This document shows positions 25,998-33,919 of a stretch of DNA of 64,000 nt, piece by piece; position 1 is the first letter of the stretch, and each line of letters opens with the position of its first letter. A program made the position numbers and the translations under genes. Below the pieces are notes generated by a model that did not search any database, was not told where the DNA came from, and saw only the letters and a list, made by a program, of their open reading frames with translations. The stretch is from Hyphomicrobiales bacterium. Its GTDB lineage: Bacteria > Pseudomonadota > Alphaproteobacteria > Rhizobiales > Rhizobiaceae. The stretch covers positions 124,001-188,000 of the forward strand of contig UCAG01000014.1 in assembly GCA_900470285.1 (NCBI GenBank), written 5' to 3'.

Positions 25998-27329
25998 ATG
26001 GCGGTTGAAGTCATCCTGCCTAAAGTTGATATGGATATGGAGACCGGCCAGATTTCGCGCTGGTACGCCAAGGATGGCGATACGGTCACCAAAGGTCAGT
26101 TGCTGTTTGAGATTGAAACAGACAAAGCCGCTATGGAAGTGGATGCACCGGCATCCGGTATTCTAGGCGATGTGTCTGCTGCGGAAGGCGCAGTCGTGCC
26201 GGTCGGTCAGGCCGTTGCATGGATCTATGCTGAAGGCGAAGAGCGGAAGGTTGTCAGCCAACCGGTTGCAGAACCCATTGATGAACCGTACGTGCAGCCT
26301 TCAGTCTCTGAAACCCCCGCTGTGCAACCGGTTATTACCTCCGTACCGGTTGCACAGACTGAAATTACAGGCATTCGTGCGACACCACTGGCACGCAGAC
26401 TGGCAAAAGATGCAGGTCTTGATCTGAATGCGGTACAGGGCTCCGGTCCTAAAGGTCGTATTCAGAAGAAAGACATAGAGTTCAGCTTGGCGGCTGCGGC
26501 ACCTGCTGTTTCGCCGGTGCAGGCCACCGTATCCCGTCCGGTTGTCACATCACCGGCGCAAGGCGCGCTTAATGCCGTCTGGCTGCGTCAGGGGGAAAGC
26601 GGGCAGCTGCCGATTGTGCTGATCCATGGCTTCGCGTCAGATCTTAACAGCTGGCGCATGCTTCTGGCCGGCGGTACTTTGCGCAATCCGGTTCTGGCGC
26701 TTGATCTGCCAGCCCATGGCGGCTCACCGCGTTACGTGCCGGAGAGTATTGATGCGATTGCGGCCAGTGTGGAAACAACGCTGGCAGCTCATGGGGTTGA
26801 AGCCTGTATTCTGGTTGGCCATTCCATGGGCGGTGCTGTGGCAGCTGTCACAGCCGATCGCGGCATTGCGGATGTGCGCTCGCTGGTTCTGATTTCTTCT
26901 GCCGGTCTCGGCCCGCAGATCAATGGTGCATTCCTCAACGGTTTGGTGCAGGCCAAAAGTGAGGCAAGCATTGTGCCCTGGCTGAAAGAACTGTTTGCCG
27001 ATGAAAACATGCTCTCCAGAGCTTTCATCAATGCAACGGTTGTGCAGGCTCAGGATACGGAACTGCGCGCAGCACAAGCCGGTATGGCGGCGCATTTATG
27101 TGCAGACAGTACCCAGACGTTTGAAATCCGCTCAAGCCTTGAGGGGCTGGCAATTCCTGTACGGCTGATCTTCGGTGCGCAGGATCGCATTATTCCCGTG
27201 GCTCATGCCCATGGCCTGCCGGGAGACGTGGGTGTGCATGTGTTCCGCAATTGCGGACATATGCCTCAGCTGGAGCAACGTGATGCTGTGCTGCGTATCA
27301 TCGGAGAGTGCAGCAGGGCAGCACAATAA
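25998..27329 (+). CDS. acoC: E2-like component: lipoyl domain, E3-binding domain and alpha/beta hydrolase (AcoC-like)
   Basis: The 443-residue protein begins with a lipoyl domain (lipoylated Lys43 in EIETDKAAMEVD) and a Pro/Val-rich linker. A peripheral E3-binding domain follows at 126-162 (IRATPLARRLAKDAGLDLNA, GPKGRIQKKDI). The C-terminal part is an alpha/beta hydrolase: oxyanion HGFASDLNSWR, nucleophile Ser276 in GHSMGGA, acid in FGAQDRI and the histidine of NCGHMPQLE. It lacks the trimeric acyltransferase core (HxxxDG) of ordinary E2 proteins. Acetoin-type E2 proteins share this hydrolase architecture. No E3 gene is present locally, so dihydrolipoamide dehydrogenase must be supplied from elsewhere. 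Confidence 0.88.
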   Translation: MAVEVILPKVDMDMETGQISRWYAKDGDTVTKGQLLFEIETDKAAMEVDAPASGILGDVSAAEGAVVPVGQAVAWIYAEGEERKVVSQPVAEPIDEPYVQPSVSETPAVQPVITSVPVAQTEITGIRATPLARRLAKDAGLDLNAVQGSGPKGRIQKKDIEFSLAAAAPAVSPVQATVSRPVVTSPAQGALNAVWLRQGESGQLPIVLIHGFASDLNSWRMLLAGGTLRNPVLALDLPAHGGSPRYVPESIDAIAASVETTLAAHGVEACILVGHSMGGAVAAVTADRGIADVRSLVLISSAGLGPQINGAFLNGLVQAKSEASIVPWLKELFADENMLSRAFINATVVQAQDTELRAAQAGMAAHLCADSTQTFEIRSSLEGLAIPVRLIFGAQDRIIPVAHAHGLPGDVGVHVFRNCGHMPQLEQRDAVLRIIGECSRAAQ

Positions 27330-27386
27330 AACTGCAGAAAACAGGTTGCATACCGTTCCCTCTGTATAGCCTGTTCTTCTGATCCA

Positions 27387-27438
27387 CCCCCGCAGGATGC
27401 AAGGTTTTCCTTCCATCCTGCGGGGATTTTTTTATTTT
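27387..27438 (+). terminator. Terminator of the oxidoreductase-acoABC operon
   Basis: CCCCGCAGGATG pairs with CATCCTGCGGGG around a loop of about 13 bases and is followed by ATTTTTTTATTTT. The T-run abuts the end of the convergent gene. Confidence 0.88.
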
Positions 27439-28087
27439 AAGTCTGTGATGGCTGCGTAAGTGCAACGGCAGGATGGTCCGCGCCGAGTGCGCGCTGCACT
27501 GCCGCGCGTGCCGAGGCAAAATCCGGCATCACCCAATTGGGCTCCTGTCCCAAAAACTTGTCGAGGAAGGCGATGGCAAAACCCGGCATTTCAGACGCAT
27601 TCTCACGATATGTCCACCAGGTGCGCAGATCATTGGCGCTCTGGTCAATATCAGGACTTGTTCCGAACTCCTGTTCCTGTATCGCGGCAATCGCGCAGAT
27701 ACAGTAATTGGTATAAAGAAAACCTTCCGGCCAGAAGCGGATGATTTCGTTTAAATTCTCCATCTCGCCTGTCAGAACTTTATCCGGCGCGCTCACTGCT
27801 TTGGCGGGGTTGAGGCGGATCAGTTCTTTAAGAACCAGACCGGCGGCAAAAATAATGAAATCCTTACGGTCTACAGCAGCATAATGTTTGTTCTGATTGA
27901 CCAGCTCGATCCAGTTGAGAAAGGCTTCCGTCAGGCGTTTTTCATCAATATCATAGCGCATACCGGTCATTTCGGTAATCAGACCGGCATGTTTTCGCAA
28001 AGTTGCCCGAAACCAGCGCAGCTGACGCAACCTGTGCCGTAAATCAGGCACATTTGCCATCTGGTTTTTGAATAGCAGATCCATCAT
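27437..28087 (-). CDS. Unrecognised soluble protein in the PTS locus
   Basis: The 216-residue protein has no signal peptide or membrane helix and is predicted mostly helical. It has an Arg-rich N-terminal region (LRHRLRQLRWFRATLRKHAG) and a hydrophobic central stretch (FIIFAAGLVLKELIRLNP). I cannot assign a family. It lies alone on the minus strand between the acoABC operon and the glucitol-type PTS operon. Its position inside a cassette of otherwise co-regulated genes suggests a linked role, but nothing in the sequence says which. MMDLLF and MANVPDL are alternative starts. Confidence 0.7.
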   Translation of the reverse strand: MMDLLFKNQMANVPDLRHRLRQLRWFRATLRKHAGLITEMTGMRYDIDEKRLTEAFLNWIELVNQNKHYAAVDRKDFIIFAAGLVLKELIRLNPAKAVSAPDKVLTGEMENLNEIIRFWPEGFLYTNYCICAIAAIQEQEFGTSPDIDQSANDLRTWWTYRENASEMPGFAIAFLDKFLGQEPNWVMPDFASARAAVQRALGADHPAVALTQPSQT

Positions 28088-28219
28088 GAGCTCTTTCTTG
28101 TGTCGGTCTTTTATGCGGGCACTTCATTGACAGTAATCATAAGCGATGACAGGAGAAATGTCATGGTCCATTCGCTTTGACCTGCGTGTAATGAATTATA
28201 CATATTGACATTGAAAAAA

Positions 28220-28229
28220 ACAAATGTTC
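28220..28229 (+). promoter_or_regulatory. Candidate SorC-type operator before gutM
   Basis: ACAAATGTTC is identical to the core at 22483-22492 and lies about 60 bases before gutM, within an A-rich tract. It links the glucitol-type PTS operon to the other two units of the locus. Confidence 0.5.
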
Positions 28230-28289
28230 TCTAATTCACTCGGGAGAATGAGCTGATGACGGGTTCAGAGGCAGTCGGGAGGATATCGT

Positions 28290-28724
28290 ATGGCGATATG
28301 GCAATGGGCATTATTAGCTTTGGCATTGCTCTGGGGGTTCCAGTCGCTGGGTGTCTGGTTCCAGATGCGTCATTATACCGATGTCATGAAGGGCATCAGC
28401 AATAAATACAAAGACGGATATGTTGGTGCCGGTCATGTGCGCGGGCGTTTCGGTAAGGGCGTTATTGTTCTGATCGTGGTGGATCATGATCTGGTTGTGC
28501 GCAGATTACTGGAGATGAGCGGTCGCACAGTCTTTGCCAAATTCACCCGTCGTGATGCTTTTGAAGGGCTGACACTGGCCCAATTGCGGGAGCAGCTGGA
28601 GCAGGAAAAATTTCAGCCGGCTGTGGCACATGCGGTGCGTTCTGCAATCGAACAGGCTGAAAGGCTGGCTGATACGTCTGGCGGAGAGACCGGACTAACC
28701 GGTCTGAAGACTGTGGAAGCCTGA
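28290..28724 (+). CDS. gutM: GutM-like glucitol operon activator protein
   Basis: The 144-residue protein has one N-terminal membrane-spanning segment (WQWALLALALLWGFQSLGVW) followed by a soluble domain with GAGHVRGRFGKGVIVLIVVD, the GutM family pattern. In Escherichia coli, GutM activates the glucitol operon; here it directly precedes the EII genes, as in many gut operons. GGGAGGATATC before the ATG is a good ribosome binding site. Its regulatory role is taken from the family, not seen. Confidence 0.85.
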   Translation: MAIWQWALLALALLWGFQSLGVWFQMRHYTDVMKGISNKYKDGYVGAGHVRGRFGKGVIVLIVVDHDLVVRRLLEMSGRTVFAKFTRRDAFEGLTLAQLREQLEQEKFQPAVAHAVRSAIEQAERLADTSGGETGLTGLKTVEA

Positions 28725-28777
28725 ACTAAAAAGAGTAGGGGAGGCCGCATTTCCGATGCGGCAATCAGGGAGGTAAT

Positions 28778-29578
28778 ATGTCAATTACAGCAATGTTGGC
28801 ACAACATGCCGACGTCACCATGCAATCCCTGCACCATGCGGGGGGGCTGGTATCCGACGCAGTGTTAAACGCGGGGCTGCACAGCAAAATGGCAGTGCAG
28901 CAAAACGGCAATGATCTCGTGGTTCTGGCGCAGGCCAGCACTGATACGGGAACAGCGGCTGCAACCGGCGGCAATATCACTGTCGATCAGTTCCGTGAAC
29001 GCCTGCAAAATGTGCAGCAGGAAGAACAGCTGGGCTGGCTGACCGCTTTGGGTAAACACTTTATCGGTGTGTTCCAGAAGGGCGGCGAGGTTCTGACCGG
29101 CTTTGTTACCGGCATCATCCCGACACTGATCGTGCTGATGACCGCTTTCTACGCGATCACCGAACTGGTGGGCGAAAAGCGTGTGCATGGTCTGGCGCGC
29201 GGTGCCGGACGTATCGCGCTGACCCGCTATACGGTTTTGCCTTTGCTTTCGGTCTTCTTCCTGACCAATCCGATGGCTTATACTTTCGGTTCGTTTCTCG
29301 AAGAAAAGCACAAGCCTGCATTTTACGATGCTGCGGTTTCCTATGTGCATCCGCCGCTTGGTCTGTTCCCGCATATCAATCCGGGCGAGTATTTCGTCTG
29401 GGGCGGCATTCTTGTGGCGCTGCTGGAACTGGAAAAGAAGGGCGCAGTGCCGGGCGGTTATCATATCACTGTGGCCATCTGGTATGCGCTGGTCGGCCTC
29501 GTGGTGATCCTGCTCAAAGGTATGCTGACAGAACGTATTACCGCCATTATGGCGCGCCGTCAGGGCATTGAGCTCTGA
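28778..29578 (+). CDS. srlA: PTS glucitol/sorbitol-type EIIC subunit (SrlA-like) with N-terminal extension
   Basis: Residues from about 88 onward match the glucitol EIIC subunit: GKHFIGVFQKGGEVLTGFVT, LPLLSVFFLTNPMAYTFGSF and GLFPHINPGEYFVWGGI. The E. coli protein is about 187 residues and begins at this point; here an extra 85 or so residues precede it (MSITAMLAQHADVTMQSLHH and onwards). GGGAGGTAAT immediately before ATG 28778 supports the long start. The extension is helical and not obviously a signal peptide; its role is unknown. Several membrane helices follow. The subunit works with the EIIBC and EIIA encoded next. Confidence 0.9.
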   Translation: MSITAMLAQHADVTMQSLHHAGGLVSDAVLNAGLHSKMAVQQNGNDLVVLAQASTDTGTAAATGGNITVDQFRERLQNVQQEEQLGWLTALGKHFIGVFQKGGEVLTGFVTGIIPTLIVLMTAFYAITELVGEKRVHGLARGAGRIALTRYTVLPLLSVFFLTNPMAYTFGSFLEEKHKPAFYDAAVSYVHPPLGLFPHINPGEYFVWGGILVALLELEKKGAVPGGYHITVAIWYALVGLVVILLKGMLTERITAIMARRQGIEL

Positions 29579-29594
29579 GGGGCGGGAGGGGAAC

Positions 29595-30587
29595 ATGGCA
29601 AAAACCTACAAATCCGTAACGATTAATCCGGGTTCCGGCGGCTGGGGCGGCCCGCTGACCATTCAGCCGACCGAACAGCGCAATAAAGTTGTTTCTGTCA
29701 CCGGCGGCGGTATTCACCCGATTGCCCGTCAGATTGCAGATCTGACGGGCGCAGAAGCGGTTGACGGCTTTAAAAGCCCGCCGATTGAAAGCGAAATGGC
29801 TGTTGTAATCGTGGATTGCGGCGGCACAGCACGCTGTGGTGTGTATCCGCGCAAACGTATTCCGACCGTTAATGTGATGCCTGTTGGCCAGTCCGGTCCG
29901 CTTGCGCAATATATTACCGAAGATATTTATGTGTCGGGTGTGAAGTCTGAAAATATCGCCCTTGCAGATGGTTCCGCACCGGCTGCTGCCGCTGCGGCAC
30001 AGACCAAGGCTGAGGCGCCTGCCGCTGCACCGGTTGAACAGCCTTCTGAAGGCGGTCTGATCGGCTTTATCAGCAGTGTCGGCCGTGTAATGGGCGGTAT
30101 TGTCGGCGTGTTCTTTAATGCCGGTCGCCGTACCATCGATCAGGTTATCCGTAATGTTCTGCCATTCATGGCCTTCGTTACAATGCTGATCGGCTTCATC
30201 CTCTATACCGGTATCGGCGATATTCTTGCACAGCCGCTGGGACCGCTTGCCAATAATATTATCGGCCTGCTGATCCTGTCCGCAATCTGCGGTCTGCCGT
30301 TTCTGTCACCGGTACTCGGGCCCGGTGCGGTGATTGCGCAGGTGGTTGGTGTGGCAATTATCGGGCCGCAAATTGCTAATGGTACAATTGCTCCGGCAAT
30401 GGCTCTGCCTGCACTGTTTGCCTATAACACACAGGTCGGTTGTGACTTTGTGCCGGTCGGTCTGGCATTGGGTGAAGCCAAGCCGAAAACCATCGAGATC
30501 GGTGTGCCTGCGGTTCTCATCAGCCGTCAGATCATGGGGCCGGTTTCGGTGCTGATTGCATGGGCTGTGAGCCTGATGGTTCTTTAA
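29595..30587 (+). CDS. srlE: PTS glucitol/sorbitol-type EIIBC subunit (SrlE-like)
   Basis: ATG 29595 has GGGAGGGGAAC upstream and is preferred over ATG 29568, which overlaps srlA. The 330-residue protein starts with the EIIB domain: GSGGWGGPLTIQP, VVIVDCGGTARCGVYPRKR with the phosphocysteine, and GPLAQYITEDIYVSGVKSEN. An Ala/Pro-rich linker (about residues 120-150) follows, then the membrane EIIC part (GLPFLSPVLGPGAVIAQVVG, VGCDFVPVGLALGEAKPKTI). The order and content match E. coli SrlE. Confidence 0.93.
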   Translation: MAKTYKSVTINPGSGGWGGPLTIQPTEQRNKVVSVTGGGIHPIARQIADLTGAEAVDGFKSPPIESEMAVVIVDCGGTARCGVYPRKRIPTVNVMPVGQSGPLAQYITEDIYVSGVKSENIALADGSAPAAAAAAQTKAEAPAAAPVEQPSEGGLIGFISSVGRVMGGIVGVFFNAGRRTIDQVIRNVLPFMAFVTMLIGFILYTGIGDILAQPLGPLANNIIGLLILSAICGLPFLSPVLGPGAVIAQVVGVAIIGPQIANGTIAPAMALPALFAYNTQVGCDFVPVGLALGEAKPKTIEIGVPAVLISRQIMGPVSVLIAWAVSLMVL

Positions 30588-30599
30588 AATACACAATAC

Positions 30600-30636
30600 A
30601 AAGAGCGGTCTGGTCGCCAGGGACTGACCGCTCTTT
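30600..30636 (+). promoter_or_regulatory. Intercistronic hairpin between srlE and srlB
   Basis: AAAGAGCGGTC and GACCGCTCTTT pair perfectly over 11 bases with a loop of about 15. Only a short T-run follows, so it may act as an attenuator or partial terminator rather than a full stop, since the EIIA gene follows. Confidence 0.6.
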
Positions 30637-30676
30637 CAATACTAATTTGAATGACAGATTGAAAGGTTCCGCCATT

Positions 30677-31057
30677 ATGACAATTTCTCTTAAAACGCGG
30701 ATTACCGCTGTGGGTCCTGAAGTGGCGGATCTGGCTGAAGGCGGCGTAGTTATCCTGTTTGCTGACGGCTCTCCGTCAGAACTGGCTGAGGTTTCTGTGC
30801 TTCATGCGGTGGAAGACCAACCGTCTGCAGAAGCCCCTGCTACCGGCGCAAAGATCAGCATCGGTTCTCTTGAGGCGACTATTACTTCTGTCGGCTCCAG
30901 CGCGTGGCAGAAAGTGCTGGATATCGGCCATGTGGTGATTTCGTTCAACGGTTCTGAAAGCACCGAGCGTCCGGGAGAAATTTGCGCTTCCGAAGTGGAT
31001 ACGCAGGCGCTGGTGGCACAATTGCAGGCCGGCGCCGCTATTATCATTCACGCATAA
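30677..31057 (+). CDS. srlB: PTS glucitol/sorbitol-type EIIA (SrlB-like)
   Basis: The 126-residue cytoplasmic protein (MTISLKTRITAVGPEVADLA) has the glucitol EIIA layout. His43 in SVLHAVED lies where the phosphoryl-accepting histidine of E. coli SrlB does. The later GHVVISFNGSES and RPGEIC segments also match. ATG 30677 has GAAAGG upstream; an in-frame extension to 30560 would run back through the hairpin and into srlE. It hands phosphate to SrlE. Confidence 0.88.
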   Translation: MTISLKTRITAVGPEVADLAEGGVVILFADGSPSELAEVSVLHAVEDQPSAEAPATGAKISIGSLEATITSVGSSAWQKVLDIGHVVISFNGSESTERPGEICASEVDTQALVAQLQAGAAIIIHA

Positions 31058-31084
31058 TATTTAGACGACTGAAACAGGTATAGC

Positions 31085-33055
31085 ATGGAACGCTCGACAA
31101 TCGTACGGGTGCATGAAGGTTTACATGCACGGCCGGCTACCCGCTTTGTGAAGCTTGCCAAGAGCTTTGAATCGGACATTGAGATTGCTAAAGCGGACAA
31201 AAGTGTCAGCGCAAAAAGCTCTGTGAAGCTGATGCTGCTCGGGGTCAAGGAAAATGACACGGTGACCGTACGAGCCGAAGGTGCAGATGCGATTGAGGCA
31301 CTGGAAACGCTGATCGGCTATCTGGAAAATCCGCTGTCGGGTCTGGATGAAAATGTGGATGCTCTTGGTGCTGCGAGCGTGCCAGCACCTGTTGAAATAG
31401 CCGTTCCGGCTGTTGCGCAGGTAGAGCCGGAAGATGCCGGTTTTATCACTGGTATTGCGGCCAGTGAAGGTGTGGCAATCGGGGAGGCCTATCCGTTTTT
31501 TCCGCCGGAAATCGCTGCCGATAACCGCACGTTGAAAACCTCTGAAATACCCGCAGAACTTACCCGCTTTCATGACGCTGTCGCGCATGTTCAGCAGCGC
31601 ATGGATGCGGAGTTGAAAGCGGATAATCTTGCCGAGAGCGACCGCGGTATTATTGCGGCATTGAAGGATATTGCTGCGGACGAGACCTTGCTTGATGAAG
31701 CAACAGGCCTGATCCGTGGCGGGCTGGATGCGCTCTCCGCCATGCTCGGTGCCAGTGCAGCCGTTGCCCGTCAGTTCTCAGAGATTGATGATCCTTATCT
31801 CAATGCCCGTGCCGATGATGTGCAGGCCGTTGGCCGTCAGATTTGTCTGGCACTTCTGGGACAGCAGGATATAAGTCTTGAAGCCTTGCCGGATGGTGCC
31901 ATTCTGATCGCTGAAGATATCGGCGCATGGGATTTCGCCCGCGCACCGCTGAAAAAGATCGGTGCGATTGTTTGCGGTCATGGCGGCGCAACCTCCCATG
32001 TGGCGATCATTGCCCGCACCCATGGTATTCCGGCGGTGCTCGGTCTGGGTAAAGCGGTGCATCAGCTGAAAGATGTGAAGCAGATTGCTGTTGACGGCAG
32101 TAAAGGCCGTGTTGCGCCGGATCCGGATGAAACAATATTTGCGGATTTCAAGCAGCGTATTGCAGACGCGAAGCTTGAAAAACAGGCTTTGGAAGCCTAC
32201 CGCACCATGATCCCGCAGCGGGCAGATGGTACGGTGATTGAGGTGGCCGCTAATCTCGGTGCACTGGAAGAGATTGAGGTGGCACAGGCTGCCGGTGCGA
32301 TGGGTGTCGGCTTGTTCCGTACCGAGCTGTTATTCATGAAGCATATGCATCTGCCATCGGAAGATATGCAGACAGAAACCTATTCGGCTTTGCTGAAAGC
32401 TTTTGCACCTTATCCGGTGATTGTGCGCACGCTTGATATTGGCGGGGACAAGCCGATTGCCGGTATTGAATTTCCGCAGGAGGAAAACCCGTTTCTCGGC
32501 TGGCGCGGTATCCGTATGTGTCTTGACCGATTGGATATTTTCAAGCCGCAATTGCGTGCCTTGCTGCGTTCTGCCGTCAATGGGCAGCTTAAAGTCATGC
32601 TGCCGATGATCTCGGATGTGGCGGAAATCCGCGCAACCAAAGCTTTAATTGAAACCTGCCGGCAGGAACTGCTCAGCGAGGGCAAGGCTTGCGGTCAGTT
32701 TGATCTTGGCGTGATGATTGAAACGCCTGCCGCTGTTTTCGCCGCACAACAGCTGGCACAGGAAGCCGCTTTCTTCTCAATCGGCACCAATGATCTGACC
32801 CAATATGTTATGGCTGCAGACCGGCTTAATCCGACAGTTGCCAAGCTGAATGATGTTTCACATCCGGCGGTAATGGCTGCCATTGAGATGACAGCAAAAG
32901 CAGGCATTGAGGCCGGTATTATGGTGGGAATGTGCGGTGAGGCGGCAGCAAGGCCGGATCTGATTGCAGAATTTATCCGCATGGGGCTGACAGAACTGAG
33001 CATGAGTCCCGCTTCAATCCCGCGGGCAAAGAAGCTGATTTCTGAGCTTAAATAA
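31085..33055 (+). CDS. Fused HPr-Enzyme I phosphotransferase
   Basis: The 656-residue protein has an N-terminal HPr domain (residues 1-82, His14 in HEGLHARPATRF, Ser region SAKSSVKLMLLG), a Pro/Val/Ala linker and a complete Enzyme I. The EI part has active His305 in GHGGATSHVAIIAR, the PEP-binding segments GLFRTELLFMKH and IRTLDIGGDKP, and the C-terminal GTNDLTQYVMAADR and MCGEAAARPDL. It draws phosphate from PEP and can energise both local PTS systems on its own. Unlike PtsP it lacks a GAF domain, and unlike FruB-type fusions it lacks an EIIA. It is the last gene of the glucitol-type operon. Confidence 0.93.
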   Translation: MERSTIVRVHEGLHARPATRFVKLAKSFESDIEIAKADKSVSAKSSVKLMLLGVKENDTVTVRAEGADAIEALETLIGYLENPLSGLDENVDALGAASVPAPVEIAVPAVAQVEPEDAGFITGIAASEGVAIGEAYPFFPPEIAADNRTLKTSEIPAELTRFHDAVAHVQQRMDAELKADNLAESDRGIIAALKDIAADETLLDEATGLIRGGLDALSAMLGASAAVARQFSEIDDPYLNARADDVQAVGRQICLALLGQQDISLEALPDGAILIAEDIGAWDFARAPLKKIGAIVCGHGGATSHVAIIARTHGIPAVLGLGKAVHQLKDVKQIAVDGSKGRVAPDPDETIFADFKQRIADAKLEKQALEAYRTMIPQRADGTVIEVAANLGALEEIEVAQAAGAMGVGLFRTELLFMKHMHLPSEDMQTETYSALLKAFAPYPVIVRTLDIGGDKPIAGIEFPQEENPFLGWRGIRMCLDRLDIFKPQLRALLRSAVNGQLKVMLPMISDVAEIRATKALIETCRQELLSEGKACGQFDLGVMIETPAAVFAAQQLAQEAAFFSIGTNDLTQYVMAADRLNPTVAKLNDVSHPAVMAAIEMTAKAGIEAGIMVGMCGEAAARPDLIAEFIRMGLTELSMSPASIPRAKKLISELK

Positions 33056-33062
33056 ATTTAAA

Positions 33063-33103
33063 CACCGCCGTAAAATACATTCTTATGGCGGTGTCTTGTC
33101 TTT
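33063..33103 (+). terminator. Terminator after the HPr-EI gene
   Basis: CACCGCC (33063-33069) and GGCGGTG (33087-33093) pair around a 17-base A/T-rich loop, which can extend the stem by partial pairing. TCTTGTCTTT follows. It lies between convergent genes. Confidence 0.65.
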
Positions 33104-33854
33104 ACGGCAGATGAAAAATCAGTGTGGCAAATAGTTTTTGCAGAGCCGCTTCATCCTTGTTCTGCAAGCTTTCAAGAATACGCTCGCCGCGTGCTTCCAC
33201 TGCCAGCAGGGCGCTTTCCAGATTATCAATATTTTCCATATCCACCGGTTTGGCCGTTGCCAGACCGCAGGCCAGACTAATGGCAGCAAAGCCCGAAATC
33301 AGGGCTTGTTCGGACAGGCTGCTGGACTGGCGCACCGGTTGTTGGCGCAATATTTCCTGAAACAGCGCCGTGCACAGTCTGGCAGTCTGCTGGATCACAT
33401 CTGTTTTCGGGTCATGCAGGCGGGCAATATCCGCACTATAGCGCTGTTTCATATGGTTATAGACCGACATGAAAACCGCTTCCTGAATCAATACATTTTC
33501 AGCTTTATTACGGCGTAATACGGCTTTGGTCAGATAATACATATCGCGATGAAACGCGCGCTGCCCTTCTTGTCCGCTTGTGAAATAGAAGCTTAAGCCC
33601 TGCACATCCGGCGCATTTTCATGAATGGACGGATTGTCGGAAACCAGTGAAATAGAGATATTTTCGGCCGTACTGAATGCTTTATCCATCACGGTTGCCG
33701 CAACATGTGCAGCACGGGTGAGGACAATATCCGGCAGGATTGCCGGTTCTGCAACCTCATTCTGACCGTGACGGGTACGGCGCAGGGCATAACGCAGGCC
33801 TCGCAGCTTGTCTTTGATACTGACGGCGATGTCGTTCGGAATGTCCTGATGCAT
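33102..33854 (-). CDS. Unrecognised helical protein divergent from the SorC regulator
   Basis: The 250-residue cytoplasmic protein is predicted to be largely helical, with a basic N-terminus (KDKLRGLRYALRRTRHGQ) and segments such as LTRAAHVAATVMDKAFSTAE and GFAAISLACGLATAKPVDME. There is no signal peptide, membrane segment or catalytic motif that I recognise. Its start is 65 bases from that of the SorC regulator on the opposite strand, so the two may share control. AGGATG precedes the ATG. Like the protein at 27437-28087 it is an unexplained member of the PTS cassette. Confidence 0.72.
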   Translation of the reverse strand: MHQDIPNDIAVSIKDKLRGLRYALRRTRHGQNEVAEPAILPDIVLTRAAHVAATVMDKAFSTAENISISLVSDNPSIHENAPDVQGLSFYFTSGQEGQRAFHRDMYYLTKAVLRRNKAENVLIQEAVFMSVYNHMKQRYSADIARLHDPKTDVIQQTARLCTALFQEILRQQPVRQSSSLSEQALISGFAAISLACGLATAKPVDMENIDNLESALLAVEARGERILESLQNKDEAALQKLFATLIFHLP

Positions 33855-33919
33855 GGTCGTTCATCCTGCGCGCATGATGCGGGTATAACCCGAAATGATG
33901 ACGGGATTATTGTTTCTTC

